From: an uncultured Bacteroidota bacterium
Lineage (GTDB): Bacteria > Bacteroidota > Bacteroidia > Chitinophagales > Chitinophagaceae
Direction of reading: 5' to 3'
Assembly: GCA_903882965.1 (NCBI GenBank)
Contig: CAIRZD010000065.1
Span: 1 to 61,699 of the forward strand
Length of the DNA: 61,699 nucleotides
Shown here: positions 36,461 through 46,460 of the stretch, in pieces
How the letters are laid out: every line of letters begins with the position of its first letter
Position numbering within the stretch: position 1 is the first letter of the stretch
Made by a program: the position numbers and the translations under genes
The notes under the pieces: generated by a model
Databases searched by the model: none
The model's input: only the letters and a program-made list of their open reading frames with translations
Told to the model about the DNA's origin: nothing

Positions 36461-38632
36461 TCAGAAGCGTGCTCCTAATCCTACATAAAATGTTCTGCCG
36501 GTGGAGGGTATGATACCCGGCCCCGGATATTCAATAGTGCGGAACGTGAAATACCTGGCATCAGCAAGATTATTAACGCCCAGCTTTAAATTATAGTTCT
36601 TTATTTTCAAACTCGCTGACCAATCCATAACTGTATATGAGGGTATCACACCCACTTCGGCGTCAGGGCTGCTTTTTGTATTGTTGGCATCAGAAAAAGA
36701 TCTGGAAGTATTGCTAAAAAGAAATGTGGTAGAGAATCTTTTCAGGGCATAAGTGATCCCAAATCGTTCAATGGTTTTGGGTGCGTACTCGGCAGATTTG
36801 CCTTTATACATCCCATTCACATACTTTGCATCATCGTAAGCGAATGAGTTAAAGAATGAAATGGTACCCACCCGTGAATGTTTGGTAAATAGTTTTACCA
36901 CATTGAGTTCTTCGTAAGATTCAATGCCAATGTGCATGGCGTTGCCTACATTGGTTTCATAGTAGCTTGGGTTTGTGGTGGGATTAATTGTTTCTATGGC
37001 AATGTTATTGTTATGCGCCATATAGTAACCGCTTATATCGAAGGTTAAATAACTTTTTACATTTCCTCTATAACCGAGGTCTGCATTGTAGCCTGTGATG
37101 TCTTTCAGGTTAGGGTCTATTTTGGCATCTACATCCAAGCCCATTGGGTAGAGGAATGAATAGGATATAGGGGTATATGCCTGTGTGAGATTAGCGTAAA
37201 TATCTGTGGTGCGCGAAGTTTTGTATTGAAATGCGATACCTGCGAGCGGAATGTTTCTGGGTTTGCTTTCGTTTACCGGTATGTAGTAAGATCCGGTACT
37301 GTCAAGCACATGGCCGGTTGCTGTGGATTTGATATACTCAAACCGGAAGCCGGGAGTAATGGAAAGCCGGTCACCAATGTGAAATGTATTTTCTATAAAT
37401 GGCGCCACATTGAGGGTAGTGAAAGTAAGATCATTATCATAGGTATTGCCGGGGTTATAATTAGTAAAGTTTGCATCGCTGCCGGTGGACCCCGTACCGC
37501 CTTCCTGCCGTTCCATATTGCCATAGAAGAAACGAACTCCGGCGGCAAGTGTTTGTGAGCGACCGCCAATATTATAGTTGCTCAGCAGGCGTAGCTCGGT
37601 AGTGGAGTTTTTGAAATATTCATGTTCCACTTCGCGCGGCACAAAGCTGGTGTCGGCAGTTTCGGGACCACCATCTTCATTTCGCCATACTATGCTTCGG
37701 GAGCTTATATTCAAAGCAGATTTTAATGTGATTGATGTTTTTTCTGAGATCTTGTAAGTGGAGGTAAGCGCAACTATATTCCATGGAGTCACTAACCAGT
37801 TGCGGGCACGTAAAGATTGGTCAGGATTTTGGTTAAAGGCGGCATCATCGAGGCCGCCGGGCATGTGGAGCAAATTGCGGAGCAGTGAATATTCCAGGCC
37901 TATTTTGAAATGATCGTTTGCCCGATATTCTATTTTTGCAAAAGCAGCAGCTTGTTTCATTTGTGAGTTAGCTCTCCAACCATCTTCATATTCACACTTT
38001 ATAAAAGCATAGTAGTTCCATTTGCCCAATGTGCCACCCACTGAGTTGAAAGAATTTAAAAACCCATAGCTGCCAGCTGTTTGCTCAGTGGTAAATTCAA
38101 AAGGTTTGTCTTCGGGAGCACTCTTCACTATATAATTTACTACACCACCAAATTGTGGCCCGAATTGTAATGAGGAAGCACCACGGATCACCTCCACACG
38201 TTCTGTGGCTTCAAGTGGTGTGAGGTAATAAGATTCAGGGTAGCCGTATATATCACCGGCTATGTTGTATCCATTCTGGCGTGTGTTGGTTTCAATAGAT
38301 TGAGTAGGGTTGAGGCCACGGAAACCAATACCATTTGAAGGAAAGCCACTGCCCTCTGTTTCGGAATAATTGGAGCCCGGGACACGGCCGAGTACCTGGC
38401 GGGGATTATCCTGTGCTGTATTGGCATCGAGGCTATCAAGAACGAGGACTTCATTTTTTTGGCCGGAATAGATGATGCCATCATGTACCTCATTGAGATG
38501 GCCCATGCCGGTGATGGTTTTAAAACCTTTAATTTTTACCTCTTTAAGAGATATAGAAGTATCAGCCTTTTGTGCATAGGCACAGGTAATAGTAGTTGTA
38601 AAAAAAGCAATCAGCAGTAACAGTCTTTTCAT
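36461..38632 (-). CDS. TonB-dependent receptor (FecA-like)
   Basis: Outer-membrane siderophore or metal-complex receptor. A signal peptide (MKRLLLLIAFFTTTITCAYAQ) follows the ATG at 38632, which is preferred to 38653. The plug domain has the RVEVIRGASSLQFGPQFGGVVNYI block, the barrel fills residues ~200 to the end and the last residue is Phe (GLGARF). The arrangement resembles FecA-type receptors. No FecI/FecR sigma pair adjoins; the nearest regulator is MarR downstream. Ligand is unknown. Confidence 0.87.
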   Translation of the reverse strand: MKRLLLLIAFFTTTITCAYAQKADTSISLKEVKIKGFKTITGMGHLNEVHDGIIYSGQKNEVLVLDSLDANTAQDNPRQVLGRVPGSNYSETEGSGFPSNGIGFRGLNPTQSIETNTRQNGYNIAGDIYGYPESYYLTPLEATERVEVIRGASSLQFGPQFGGVVNYIVKSAPEDKPFEFTTEQTAGSYGFLNSFNSVGGTLGKWNYYAFIKCEYEDGWRANSQMKQAAAFAKIEYRANDHFKIGLEYSLLRNLLHMPGGLDDAAFNQNPDQSLRARNWLVTPWNIVALTSTYKISEKTSITLKSALNISSRSIVWRNEDGGPETADTSFVPREVEHEYFKNSTTELRLLSNYNIGGRSQTLAAGVRFFYGNMERQEGGTGSTGSDANFTNYNPGNTYDNDLTFTTLNVAPFIENTFHIGDRLSITPGFRFEYIKSTATGHVLDSTGSYYIPVNESKPRNIPLAGIAFQYKTSRTTDIYANLTQAYTPISYSFLYPMGLDVDAKIDPNLKDITGYNADLGYRGNVKSYLTFDISGYYMAHNNNIAIETINPTTNPSYYETNVGNAMHIGIESYEELNVVKLFTKHSRVGTISFFNSFAYDDAKYVNGMYKGKSAEYAPKTIERFGITYALKRFSTTFLFSNTSRSFSDANNTKSSPDAEVGVIPSYTVMDWSASLKIKNYNLKLGVNNLADARYFTFRTIEYPGPGIIPSTGRTFYVGLGARF

Positions 38633-38795
38633 CACAGAATTTTTAATGCACAAAGAAAACCAGCTTACGGGAGAAAGATTTTCACGAACAGGAATTGTAT
38701 TTTCACAAAACGGAAAAACGTAAGTATACCAGGATGTAGCGGAAAGTTTTTTTGTAGGCGGTTACCGGAGGAAAAGAAATGTAATGGTAATGGTT

Positions 38796-38912
38796 CTAAA
38801 AGAAGATGATCTTCACTGAGCCGAGAAGGATAGTAAGCAGTATAGCAGCCACTAATATATAAGTAGTGAGATCTGAATCATTGATCACTTTATTTATGAA
38901 GGGCCGTTTCAT
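38796..38912 (-). CDS. Small membrane protein, 38 residues
   Basis: An ATG at 38912 opens a 38-codon frame: MKRPFINKVINDSDLTTYI, then a hydrophobic helix LVAAILLTILLGSVKIIFF and a stop. Basic start and single membrane helix look like a real small membrane protein. It sits between the receptor gene and the helicase on the same strand, about 165 bp upstream of the receptor start, with a one-mismatch -7 (TATTTTCG) before it. No known family recognised. Confidence 0.45.
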   Translation of the reverse strand: MKRPFINKVINDSDLTTYILVAAILLTILLGSVKIIFF

Positions 38913-39061
38913 TATTACGAAAATAGTCATTTGCCCAACAATCTTCAAAAAAATGCCTGATAATTAATCTATTACGCGATAGAGTATATTTATATCCCAA
39001 AATACGTAATGAATAAAACTAATGTATGTACATCCATATCCGGGCAATTAAGTGGCAGTTA

Positions 39062-42000
39062 TTACATATCATCTAATTCTATTATAATTCCGGGTTCGGG
39101 GCGAATAAGTTCATAACGGCGGGCAAAATTGCACCAATGACAGGTTTCTTCGCCACAGCCTTTATCAAACTCATGGTTCATGATACGGGCATAACTATGT
39201 TTGATCTGTGAACGTACAATTTCTTCATCCTGTGCAAAGACAGGTACGGTTACCTGCTTGTATTGGCCATATTTGTTTTTTTGTACAAAATCGAATACTC
39301 CTGTTGTTACCGTCCAGTTTTTCTCCTGATAGTTTTCGAGGAGCAATTTATAAAAAACCATCTGGCGCCAGTAATCGCCGCCATCAGGTTCTTTTTCATT
39401 TGGCGGTGCGGTAAGTGGTGCTGCTGATCTATCAGGGTCGCCTGTTTTGTAATCTACTACTTTGCAGTTGTCTCCGGTGATTTCTATTTTATCTATTTTA
39501 CCGGTTACGGGTACCGCATCGAGCAAGTAACGGGGTACTTTAAATTCTATCTCTACATTTTTGGGAAAGGTATTTATATAATGGTCGTAATACTCAGATA
39601 AGAGGGTATGGCCCTGCTCCAATCTACGATCAAACTGCACGGTAGTAAAACTGGAAGCTTCTGAATATAATGCTGAATTGAATGCCCCTAATACATGATC
39701 CTTATCGGGGAATTGATCTTTGTTTTCTTTCATGTCACGAAACATGCGCTCAAGGGCATAATGCACCGCGCTACCAAAAGCGAGTGCGTCATTTTTCTGG
39801 AAGGGTACTTTAAGTATTGTTTCGTAATAAAACGCGAGGGGGCAGCGCAGGAATTTAGACAAGGCCGTATAGCTCATTACGAATTGCTGCAGTACACGCT
39901 CTATCCATTCGGCATTAGCCATTTTAACACGCACTTCAGGAACGGGTTGCAGCGCCCATTGCATATGTGCAATAAGTTCATCGGTGCCAACGTTCTGCAC
40001 CGTACGTTCTTCAAGCGTGCTTATTTCATCTATAAATGCAGATACTTCCTGTGTTTTGCCGGCATTATCATTTAGCGCAAAGGAAACCTGTAAATGTTTT
40101 TTTGCGCGAGTAAGGGCCACATAAAATAATCTGCGGGCCACTTCTGTTTTGTAGCTTTTTTCGGCATCTTCGTCGGTGGCGGTAATAGTATCGGGCATGC
40201 GGTATTCATTGCCGCCGCCTTTCTTTCCTTCCCAGAAATTTTTTGTGCAGCCAATGAGAAATACATATTCAAACTCATTTCCCTTGGCACTGTGTGTGGT
40301 ATAAAAGTGAACGCCGTTTTCATGCTGGATAACCCGCTGCAAGGGCACTGTTATGTGCTCAAGGTTCATGCGGTCTATCATTTGTAAAAACTCCGTGGGT
40401 TTTATTTTAGGAGTGCGGGCATGGGTTTCTTTTACAAATTCAAAAAAGGTATTCAGATCCTGTATTTTGCGAACATGGTCTGTACTTCTTACCAGGTGGG
40501 CTACTATGCCACTCTCGTGAATAATTTTTTCTACCAGCAATGGCAGTGGTAATGCAAGCTGCTGTTTTTCCCAATGGTCGAGATTATTTCCCAGCCGTTG
40601 TAATGACTTAGCTGATCTGAGGTCCAGGGATTCCTGTAATAAAGGATTAGATAATAGTAAGCGCCACTTTGTAGGACCCTTTTCTTTGCGGCTGCTGTTC
40701 ATATAAAGTGAGAGCAAAGCAATATCTGTGGGTTCAATACCATAATAAGGCGCGTGCATGATCTCAAACAGGATCTCTTCGCCGTCAAAAGTTTTTCTGC
40801 GTTCTTTGTCAAGGTAACGGAGCACATTAAGTATTTGCTCTGTAAGTGGAAGGTCTAAAATATTTTCAGGTTTCTTTACATTGTAGGGTATTCCTTTGCG
40901 CTCCATGAGGGCAATGATATTATCGGCCTGCTTATGTTGTGCATAAAGTATTGCCACACCGTTGAGGGGTATGCCTTCTTTTTGCAAACGCTCTATCTGC
41001 ATCACTATATCAGCTTCTTCCTGCAAAACGTTATTATATACTTTTACCACAGGGCGCACATTTTCTTTTTCATCTTTGAACCTGTCCGCAGATGAAACGA
41101 TCTGTTTATCAAGAGAGAGGTCGGTTAATTGATTGATGAGCCGCTTTTTATTATTTTGTATAGTGGCCATCGCTTTGTCAAGTATAGATTGCGATGAGCG
41201 GTAATTTTCGGGCAGCACTATTATTTTTATGTGCTCTTTGTAGCGCTCATAAAATTCTATAATGTTGCGGATACGGGCGCCCTGAAATTCGTATATACTC
41301 TGGTCGTCATCCCCTACTACAAAAATATTCGGATCATCCCAGTAAGATGAAAGGAAATTCATAAGTTCATTCTGGGCGCCGTTGGTATCCTGGAATTCAT
41401 CGACCAATATATATTGGTAACGCTCCTGGTAATTTTGCAGTAGTGCCGGATGCTGGTTGAATGCATCCAGCACCCATATGATCATATCATTAAAGTCATA
41501 CCGGCCTGCATCTTTCATCATTTGCTCATACTTTGTAAAAAGCATGGCAGCAGCCCGGGTGCCGTCCATTTTTCTTATTTCCTCACTCAGTAATTTTTCT
41601 TTAAGGTCGCCTTTTTTAAATCCTTTACCATTCACCTGGTATATATATTCTTTACGGTTTGGCAGGTCGTTGATATAGTCATCAATTGAGGCGGATATAA
41701 ATTCAGGAGTGAGGTGCTCACGTTTCATGATCTCAAATAGCCTGTTGATTTTTCCTGCATCAAAGTATATGTTGCCACTTAGCTTGCGCAAAGTATGACC
41801 GGATGGTAGTTCATCGAGCATTTTATAGAGCAGCTCTGTACGCTCCAGGTCGCTTATGGGTTGTAAGGTGCGCTGGCTGAAGTATTCGCTGTTGTTTTGT
41901 ATAATGTTGTTACAAAAGGCATGGAAAGTATAAATATTGACCTTGTGTGCAGCGGGGCCTGTTATCTGTACAAGCCTGCGCCGCATAGCATTGGTGGCTT

Positions 42001-42211
42001 CTTCGGTATAAGTAAGGCAGAGTATTTCGTGTGGCTGCACCTGTGCTTCGCTCCGCAGCAGGTTGGCGATGCGCATAGATAATACTTCTGTTTTACCGGT
42101 GCCCGGCCCGGCTATTACCATAACCGCACCAAAAATAGTATCAACAGCTTCCTTTTGCCGTTCATTCAGTGTATTATATCTTTCTATAAAAAGGTCTTCG
42201 CTAATGGTCAT
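39062..42211 (-). CDS. UvrD/PcrA-type helicase fused to PD-(D/E)XK nuclease
   Basis: Probable recombination helicase-nuclease. Motif I MVIAGPGTGKTEVL, motif II LVDEFQDTN, motif III VVGDDDQSIYEFQGA and motif VI TRAKKHLQVSF are clear. The C-terminal ~300 residues hold a nuclease domain: YTALSKFLRCPLAFYYE start, VVDYKTGDP (catalytic Asp and Lys) and a Cys-rich end (CGEETCHWCNFA) that could bind an iron-sulfur cluster. The architecture resembles AddA/AddB- or RecB-like proteins in one chain of 1049 residues. Substrate end and partner are unknown. Confidence 0.87.
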   Translation of the reverse strand: MTISEDLFIERYNTLNERQKEAVDTIFGAVMVIAGPGTGKTEVLSMRIANLLRSEAQVQPHEILCLTYTEEATNAMRRRLVQITGPAAHKVNIYTFHAFCNNIIQNNSEYFSQRTLQPISDLERTELLYKMLDELPSGHTLRKLSGNIYFDAGKINRLFEIMKREHLTPEFISASIDDYINDLPNRKEYIYQVNGKGFKKGDLKEKLLSEEIRKMDGTRAAAMLFTKYEQMMKDAGRYDFNDMIIWVLDAFNQHPALLQNYQERYQYILVDEFQDTNGAQNELMNFLSSYWDDPNIFVVGDDDQSIYEFQGARIRNIIEFYERYKEHIKIIVLPENYRSSQSILDKAMATIQNNKKRLINQLTDLSLDKQIVSSADRFKDEKENVRPVVKVYNNVLQEEADIVMQIERLQKEGIPLNGVAILYAQHKQADNIIALMERKGIPYNVKKPENILDLPLTEQILNVLRYLDKERRKTFDGEEILFEIMHAPYYGIEPTDIALLSLYMNSSRKEKGPTKWRLLLSNPLLQESLDLRSAKSLQRLGNNLDHWEKQQLALPLPLLVEKIIHESGIVAHLVRSTDHVRKIQDLNTFFEFVKETHARTPKIKPTEFLQMIDRMNLEHITVPLQRVIQHENGVHFYTTHSAKGNEFEYVFLIGCTKNFWEGKKGGGNEYRMPDTITATDEDAEKSYKTEVARRLFYVALTRAKKHLQVSFALNDNAGKTQEVSAFIDEISTLEERTVQNVGTDELIAHMQWALQPVPEVRVKMANAEWIERVLQQFVMSYTALSKFLRCPLAFYYETILKVPFQKNDALAFGSAVHYALERMFRDMKENKDQFPDKDHVLGAFNSALYSEASSFTTVQFDRRLEQGHTLLSEYYDHYINTFPKNVEIEFKVPRYLLDAVPVTGKIDKIEITGDNCKVVDYKTGDPDRSAAPLTAPPNEKEPDGGDYWRQMVFYKLLLENYQEKNWTVTTGVFDFVQKNKYGQYKQVTVPVFAQDEEIVRSQIKHSYARIMNHEFDKGCGEETCHWCNFARRYELIRPEPGIIIELDDM

Positions 42212-42277
42212 TATTTGTAGTTACAGTAAATTTATAGAAATTAAATAAGGTTATCAATATTACTGGAATTATAAGAG

Positions 42278-42688
42278 TCAGGTTGACTGAATAAGATACG
42301 TAACGAGTGAGATACTAATTAAGAGTATCAGTATGGTAAGCATGATAATGAGCATGGAAGAAGACCTAAATGAATCATTTTCAAGTTGTTTTTTTATGCG
42401 GGTATACCGGAGATAAGATAATAAGGTAGTAAACGCCCCTACTGCAACAAGTAAAATCCCAATGAAGGAAGAATATCCGCGCTGGTGAATAACTACTTCT
42501 TTACCCAAAAGCAGAGAAATTTGTTTTATAAACAGAGTGAATTTTACTACCACAAAACCAAACGCCATTATACCTATACTGGTTCTTATCCAGGCTAGAA
42601 AAGTACGTTCATTCGCCAAGTGGTCGCTTACATTAGCTGTTTTCTCTAAACTGCTTTCGTTTTTGCTTTCTGATTTTTGGATGTGCAT
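42278..42688 (-). CDS. DUF202/YidH-family membrane protein
   Basis: Three hydrophobic helices after a charged start. The family hallmark ANERTFLAWIRTSIGIMAFG is present (about residues 28-47). The ATG at 42688 (136 residues) is preferred over 42739. Family members are small inner-membrane proteins of unknown function, related to the VTC4 membrane domain that acts in polyphosphate synthesis. Its position beside a phosphate-uptake operon is therefore suggestive, though it is transcribed the other way. Confidence 0.8.
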   Translation of the reverse strand: MHIQKSESKNESSLEKTANVSDHLANERTFLAWIRTSIGIMAFGFVVVKFTLFIKQISLLLGKEVVIHQRGYSSFIGILLVAVGAFTTLLSYLRYTRIKKQLENDSFRSSSMLIIMLTILILLISISLVTYLIQST

Positions 42689-42910
42689 TATCCGACATTT
42701 AACATTTGAGCACAATAAATGTACCATGTGGTTGTACACATGCGCTAAATAAATTTTATGTTTTAATCAAACCAACAATAAAAAACCTTTAAATACCCCA
42801 CTTTGATGTGTAAAATCACATAAAAAAGATTTTTAAAAAAAGCATATAAATATTTTTAAATCAAGTAGGATACAGGCTCATGCACAACATTATATATTTT
42901 CATATAGCGT

Positions 42911-42954
42911 GTTAACATTAAATTAATATTGACGAAACATTGACGTAACATTCA
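42911..42954 (+). promoter_or_regulatory. Pho-box-like array of four 11-bp direct repeats
   Basis: GTTAACATTAA, ATTAATATTGA, CGAAACATTGA and CGTAACATTCA follow each other without a gap (42911, 42922, 42933, 42944). The 11-bp phase is that of PhoB sites. The array ends 5 bp before a TTCCTTTG -7-like element (42960-42967) and 37 bp before the porin start. Confidence 0.7.
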
Positions 42955-42959
42955 AATAT

Positions 42960-42967
42960 TTCCTTTG
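42960..42967 (+). promoter_or_regulatory. -7 element of the phosphate operon
   Basis: TTCCTTTG differs from TAnnTTTG by one base; a TTG at 42940-42942 lies about 17 bp upstream inside the repeat array, as expected of an activator-dependent promoter. Confidence 0.5.
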
Positions 42968-42991
42968 CAAACAAATTAAACACACACTTCA

Positions 42992-44323
42992 ATGAGAAAA
43001 ACAATTACAAAGCTCAGCATTTATTGCTCTTTATTTTTATCGTTAGCAGGCGCTGCTAATGCCCAGACAGCCGATACCACAGTAGAGTTTAAACCAAGTG
43101 GCAAATTATGGGGTTATGCATTTGGCGATTATGCCTACAAAGGTGGTTCAGATAATATAGGTACAGCAGCAGCTCCTGTATATCGCGGTGGTTCTAACCA
43201 GTATACAGGGATGCCGGTTAATGGCAACATGTTTCAATTCCGTCGTATTTATCTTGGTTACAATTACGATATCAGCCAGCATTTTTCTGCAGAATTTCTT
43301 TTAGCTTCTGAAGATGATTTTAATGCCGGTCTTGATAATCAGGCAGCAGGTGATATCCTTACAAACGGCAAATTTGCTCCTTATATAAAGCTTGCGAATA
43401 TCCGTTGGAAAAATTTATGGCATAATTCTGACCTTGTTATAGGACAGCAGTCAACACCAACATTCGCAAAAACAGGCAGGAACGATCAAACGTCCGAGGA
43501 AGTTTGGGCATACCGTTCTATAGAAAGAACTATTACTGATATACGCCGTACCCCATCTTATGATATGGGTGCCAGCTTACAGGGTTGGTTTGACCAGAAA
43601 GGTTGCTTTGGTTATACTGCACTCCTAGGTAACGGTACAAGCGCAAAACCTGAAACAGATAATTTCAAATGGTTTTACGGAGATGTTTATGCTAAATTCC
43701 TGGACAAAAGATTGTTAATAGACCTTTACCAGGATTACGAAAAACTTAACTGGGGTGTATATACTAAAGGACCTAATGGCAACTTATACCATGACCGTAA
43801 TATGACTAAGTTATTCGTAGCCTGGAATACAAAGAAATTCACAGCGGGTTTTGAAGGGTTCCAGAATGTGATACTTGGAGATGTGAAAGTTACAGGAATA
43901 GATAAGAATACTTACTACCGCACTTCAAAAGCAATGGGCTTATCATTCTTTGTACGCGGCGCTATACTTTCTAATTCAGATGGCAAACAAGTGTTAGGAT
44001 TTTTCGCACGTTATGATAATTATGACCCCAACGGTAACCTAGCAAATATTGTTGCAGATAAGAACGTTGCAACTTATGCGGCAACCACCGGCAATTATGA
44101 GCCTACTACCAAGGAGCAGTTTGTAACTTATGGTTTAGACTTTACACCATTTAAAAATATACACTTCATGCCAAACGTTTGGATGAACACGTATAATTCT
44201 GCTCTTAGCTCAACAGGTACTAACGGAACTACTACATATGCTAAAATGAACGGTAACGTATCTGGTGTAAATGGTACTGATGTAGTATATCGTTTAACCT
44301 TCTACTACGTTTACGGTAAATAA
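42992..44323 (+). CDS. Phosphate-selective porin (OprP/OprO type)
   Basis: Outer-membrane channel. The signal peptide ends GAANAQ; the mature protein shows alternating strands with QFRRIYLGYNYDISQHFSAEFLLAS, SDLVIGQQSTPTF, RTPSYDMGASLQGWF and YRLTFYYVYGK as the last strand. This matches the phosphate-selective porin O/P family in length (443). It is the first gene of the operon porin-pstS-pstC-pstA-pstB-phoU, 33 bp before pstS, and its promoter carries the 11-bp repeat array. Confidence 0.85.
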   Translation: MRKTITKLSIYCSLFLSLAGAANAQTADTTVEFKPSGKLWGYAFGDYAYKGGSDNIGTAAAPVYRGGSNQYTGMPVNGNMFQFRRIYLGYNYDISQHFSAEFLLASEDDFNAGLDNQAAGDILTNGKFAPYIKLANIRWKNLWHNSDLVIGQQSTPTFAKTGRNDQTSEEVWAYRSIERTITDIRRTPSYDMGASLQGWFDQKGCFGYTALLGNGTSAKPETDNFKWFYGDVYAKFLDKRLLIDLYQDYEKLNWGVYTKGPNGNLYHDRNMTKLFVAWNTKKFTAGFEGFQNVILGDVKVTGIDKNTYYRTSKAMGLSFFVRGAILSNSDGKQVLGFFARYDNYDPNGNLANIVADKNVATYAATTGNYEPTTKEQFVTYGLDFTPFKNIHFMPNVWMNTYNSALSSTGTNGTTTYAKMNGNVSGVNGTDVVYRLTFYYVYGK

Positions 44324-44355
44324 TAAAAACGAACGTTTATAAAATAATAATAATC

Positions 44356-45450
44356 ATGAAAACATTAAAGAGTTTAGCAATTGTAGCGCTTACGGTAGCA
44401 ATAGCGGGTAGCATGATGGTTACCGGTTGTGGCGGATCGGGTAGTACTTCTAAAACAGATAGTACATCAAATAACGATAACGCCATGATCGGTGCAGGCA
44501 GCACATTTGACAATCCATTGTTCTCAAAAATGTTTTCTGAGTATAACAAGCTCAATGGCCTGAAAGTAAACTACCAGTCTATAGGATCAGGGGGCGGTAT
44601 ACAGCAGCTTACCAGCAAAACCGTTGACTTCGGTGCATCTGATGCACCGCTCAATGGCAAACAGGATTCCGCACTTTCTGCTCCTGCTATACATATACCG
44701 GTGACAGCAGGTGCTGTAGTAATAACGTACAATCTGCCTGATGTGAAGGATACACTGATGCTTACACCTGATGTATTGTCAAAAATATATCTTGGGGAGA
44801 TCAAAAAATGGAACGATCCTAAGATACAGGCAATCAATAAGAACACTAAACTTCCGGCTACGGATATAGTTGTTGCTCACCGTTCTGATGGTAGCGGAAC
44901 TACTAACATCTTCACTACTTACCTTACGAAAGTAAGTAAGGATTGGGAATCTAAAGTTGGTAAAGGTTCTTCGGTTAACTGGCCTGTTGGTCTTGGTGGT
45001 AAAGGTAACGAAGGTGTTGCCGGTTCTGTAAAGCAAACTCCCGGTGGTATAGGTTATGTGGAGCTTGCTTATGCAATACAAAACAACATGGCGTATGCTA
45101 AGATGCAAAACAAGGCGGGTAATTTTATTACGCCAAGTATAGCAAGTGTTACTGCTGCTGCGAATATAGATATCCCTGCTGATGCGAAAGTATCGCTCAC
45201 AAATACAGAAGCTGCAGATGGTTACCCTATCTCCGGCCTGTCATGGGTGCTTATTTACAAAGAGCAGAAATATAATGACCGCACAGCAGATAAGGTAACA
45301 AAGATGCTTAAGCTGATACAGTGGATGGTACATGATGGCCAGCAATATAGCGCACCATTAAATTACGCTCCGCTTTCTCCAAAGGCAATCAGTGTTGCAG
45401 ATGCTCAGTTAAAGACGGTTACTTATGATGGCAAGCCTGTATTGCAATAA
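44356..45450 (+). CDS. pstS: Phosphate-binding lipoprotein
   Basis: High-affinity phosphate receptor of the Pst ABC transporter. Lipobox MVTGC (Cys25) marks it as an inner-membrane-anchored lipoprotein, followed by a Ser/Thr/Asn linker. Binding-site motifs IGAGSTFDNPLF, YQSIGSGGG, FGASDAPL and AHRSDGSGTT are intact. The C-terminal part PISGLSWVLIYKEQ is typical. It lies 17 bp before pstC. Confidence 0.96.
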   Translation: MKTLKSLAIVALTVAIAGSMMVTGCGGSGSTSKTDSTSNNDNAMIGAGSTFDNPLFSKMFSEYNKLNGLKVNYQSIGSGGGIQQLTSKTVDFGASDAPLNGKQDSALSAPAIHIPVTAGAVVITYNLPDVKDTLMLTPDVLSKIYLGEIKKWNDPKIQAINKNTKLPATDIVVAHRSDGSGTTNIFTTYLTKVSKDWESKVGKGSSVNWPVGLGGKGNEGVAGSVKQTPGGIGYVELAYAIQNNMAYAKMQNKAGNFITPSIASVTAAANIDIPADAKVSLTNTEAADGYPISGLSWVLIYKEQKYNDRTADKVTKMLKLIQWMVHDGQQYSAPLNYAPLSPKAISVADAQLKTVTYDGKPVLQ

Positions 45451-45467
45451 GTTAGCAATTAAATAAA

Positions 45468-46457
45468 ATGGAATCATCCGTTGATACGAATTTAGCTACC
45501 CGTCCTAATGATAATTTGGGGCGGGTAGTTTCATTAAAACCTGAGGGCACTGTGAGTACTACCAAGCGCATAAAACGTTCCTTTCGCCAGATACGTGCTG
45601 AAAAAGTTTTCAGGCGCACACTGATCATTGTGGCGTTAGTGATGGTAGCGCTTGTACTGGGCATAATGCTTACACTTGTTTATGAGTCAACATTATCTAT
45701 TAAATCTTCCGGCATTGGTTATCTCTGGGGCAAAACATGGGACCCGGTAAGAGATATATTCGGAGCCTATCCATTTATTCTCGGTACATTACTTACTTCT
45801 TTTCTTGCGTTATTTATTTCTATACCTTTTTCGTTTGCAGTGGCAGTTTTTCTTGGAGAATATTATCCAGAGGGATGGTTTTCAAACCTGCTGAAAAACA
45901 CAGTGGAGCTAATAGCAGCAGTTCCATCGGTTATATATGGTTTCTGGGCGCTTGCTGTATTAGTACCTATTGTAAGAAGTTTTGAATCAAAGATAGGTGT
46001 AGAGCCTGTGGGGTTGGGTATTTTTAGCTCGGCACTTATACTTGCCGTAATGATCATTCCTTATGCAGCATCGCTGGGCAGGTCTATGATACACATGGTG
46101 CCATCAAACCTGAAAGAAGCTGCTTATTCTTTAGGTGCTACAAGGTGGGAAGTGATCCGGGCGGTTATTTTTCCGTATACCAAATCCGGTTTATTTGCCG
46201 GTGTTTTATTATCGCTGGGCCGTGCACTGGGCGAAACAATGGCAGTGACCATGGTTATTGGTAATACAAGCCTTATCCCCAAAAGCATATTTGCACCCGG
46301 TAATACAATGGCAAGTGTGATCGCTAATGAATTTACAGAAGCAGATCATCCCGTATATCTTTCTGCGCTCATTGAGTTGGGGCTTGTGTTGTTCCTTGTT
46401 ACAGTGGTCATTAATATGATTGGGAAAAAAATGGTAAGCAGGTTTACTAATGAATAA
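45468..46457 (+). CDS. pstC: Phosphate ABC transporter permease PstC
   Basis: Inner-membrane subunit of the Pst transporter. Six membrane helices follow an N-terminal hydrophilic extension of about 45 residues (charged, with RIKRSFRQIRAEKVF). The EAA-type loop reads LKEAAYSLGATRWEVIRAVIFPYTKSG, the contact for PstB. pstA begins 3 bp after the stop codon. Confidence 0.95.
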   Translation: MESSVDTNLATRPNDNLGRVVSLKPEGTVSTTKRIKRSFRQIRAEKVFRRTLIIVALVMVALVLGIMLTLVYESTLSIKSSGIGYLWGKTWDPVRDIFGAYPFILGTLLTSFLALFISIPFSFAVAVFLGEYYPEGWFSNLLKNTVELIAAVPSVIYGFWALAVLVPIVRSFESKIGVEPVGLGIFSSALILAVMIIPYAASLGRSMIHMVPSNLKEAAYSLGATRWEVIRAVIFPYTKSGLFAGVLLSLGRALGETMAVTMVIGNTSLIPKSIFAPGNTMASVIANEFTEADHPVYLSALIELGLVLFLVTVVINMIGKKMVSRFTNE

Positions 46458-46460
46458 TTT

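Noticed and set aside
39062-42211. Second defence gene
   Set aside because: The UvrD-nuclease fusion looks like a housekeeping AddAB/RecB-type protein; it is far from the accessory island and has no defence neighbours.
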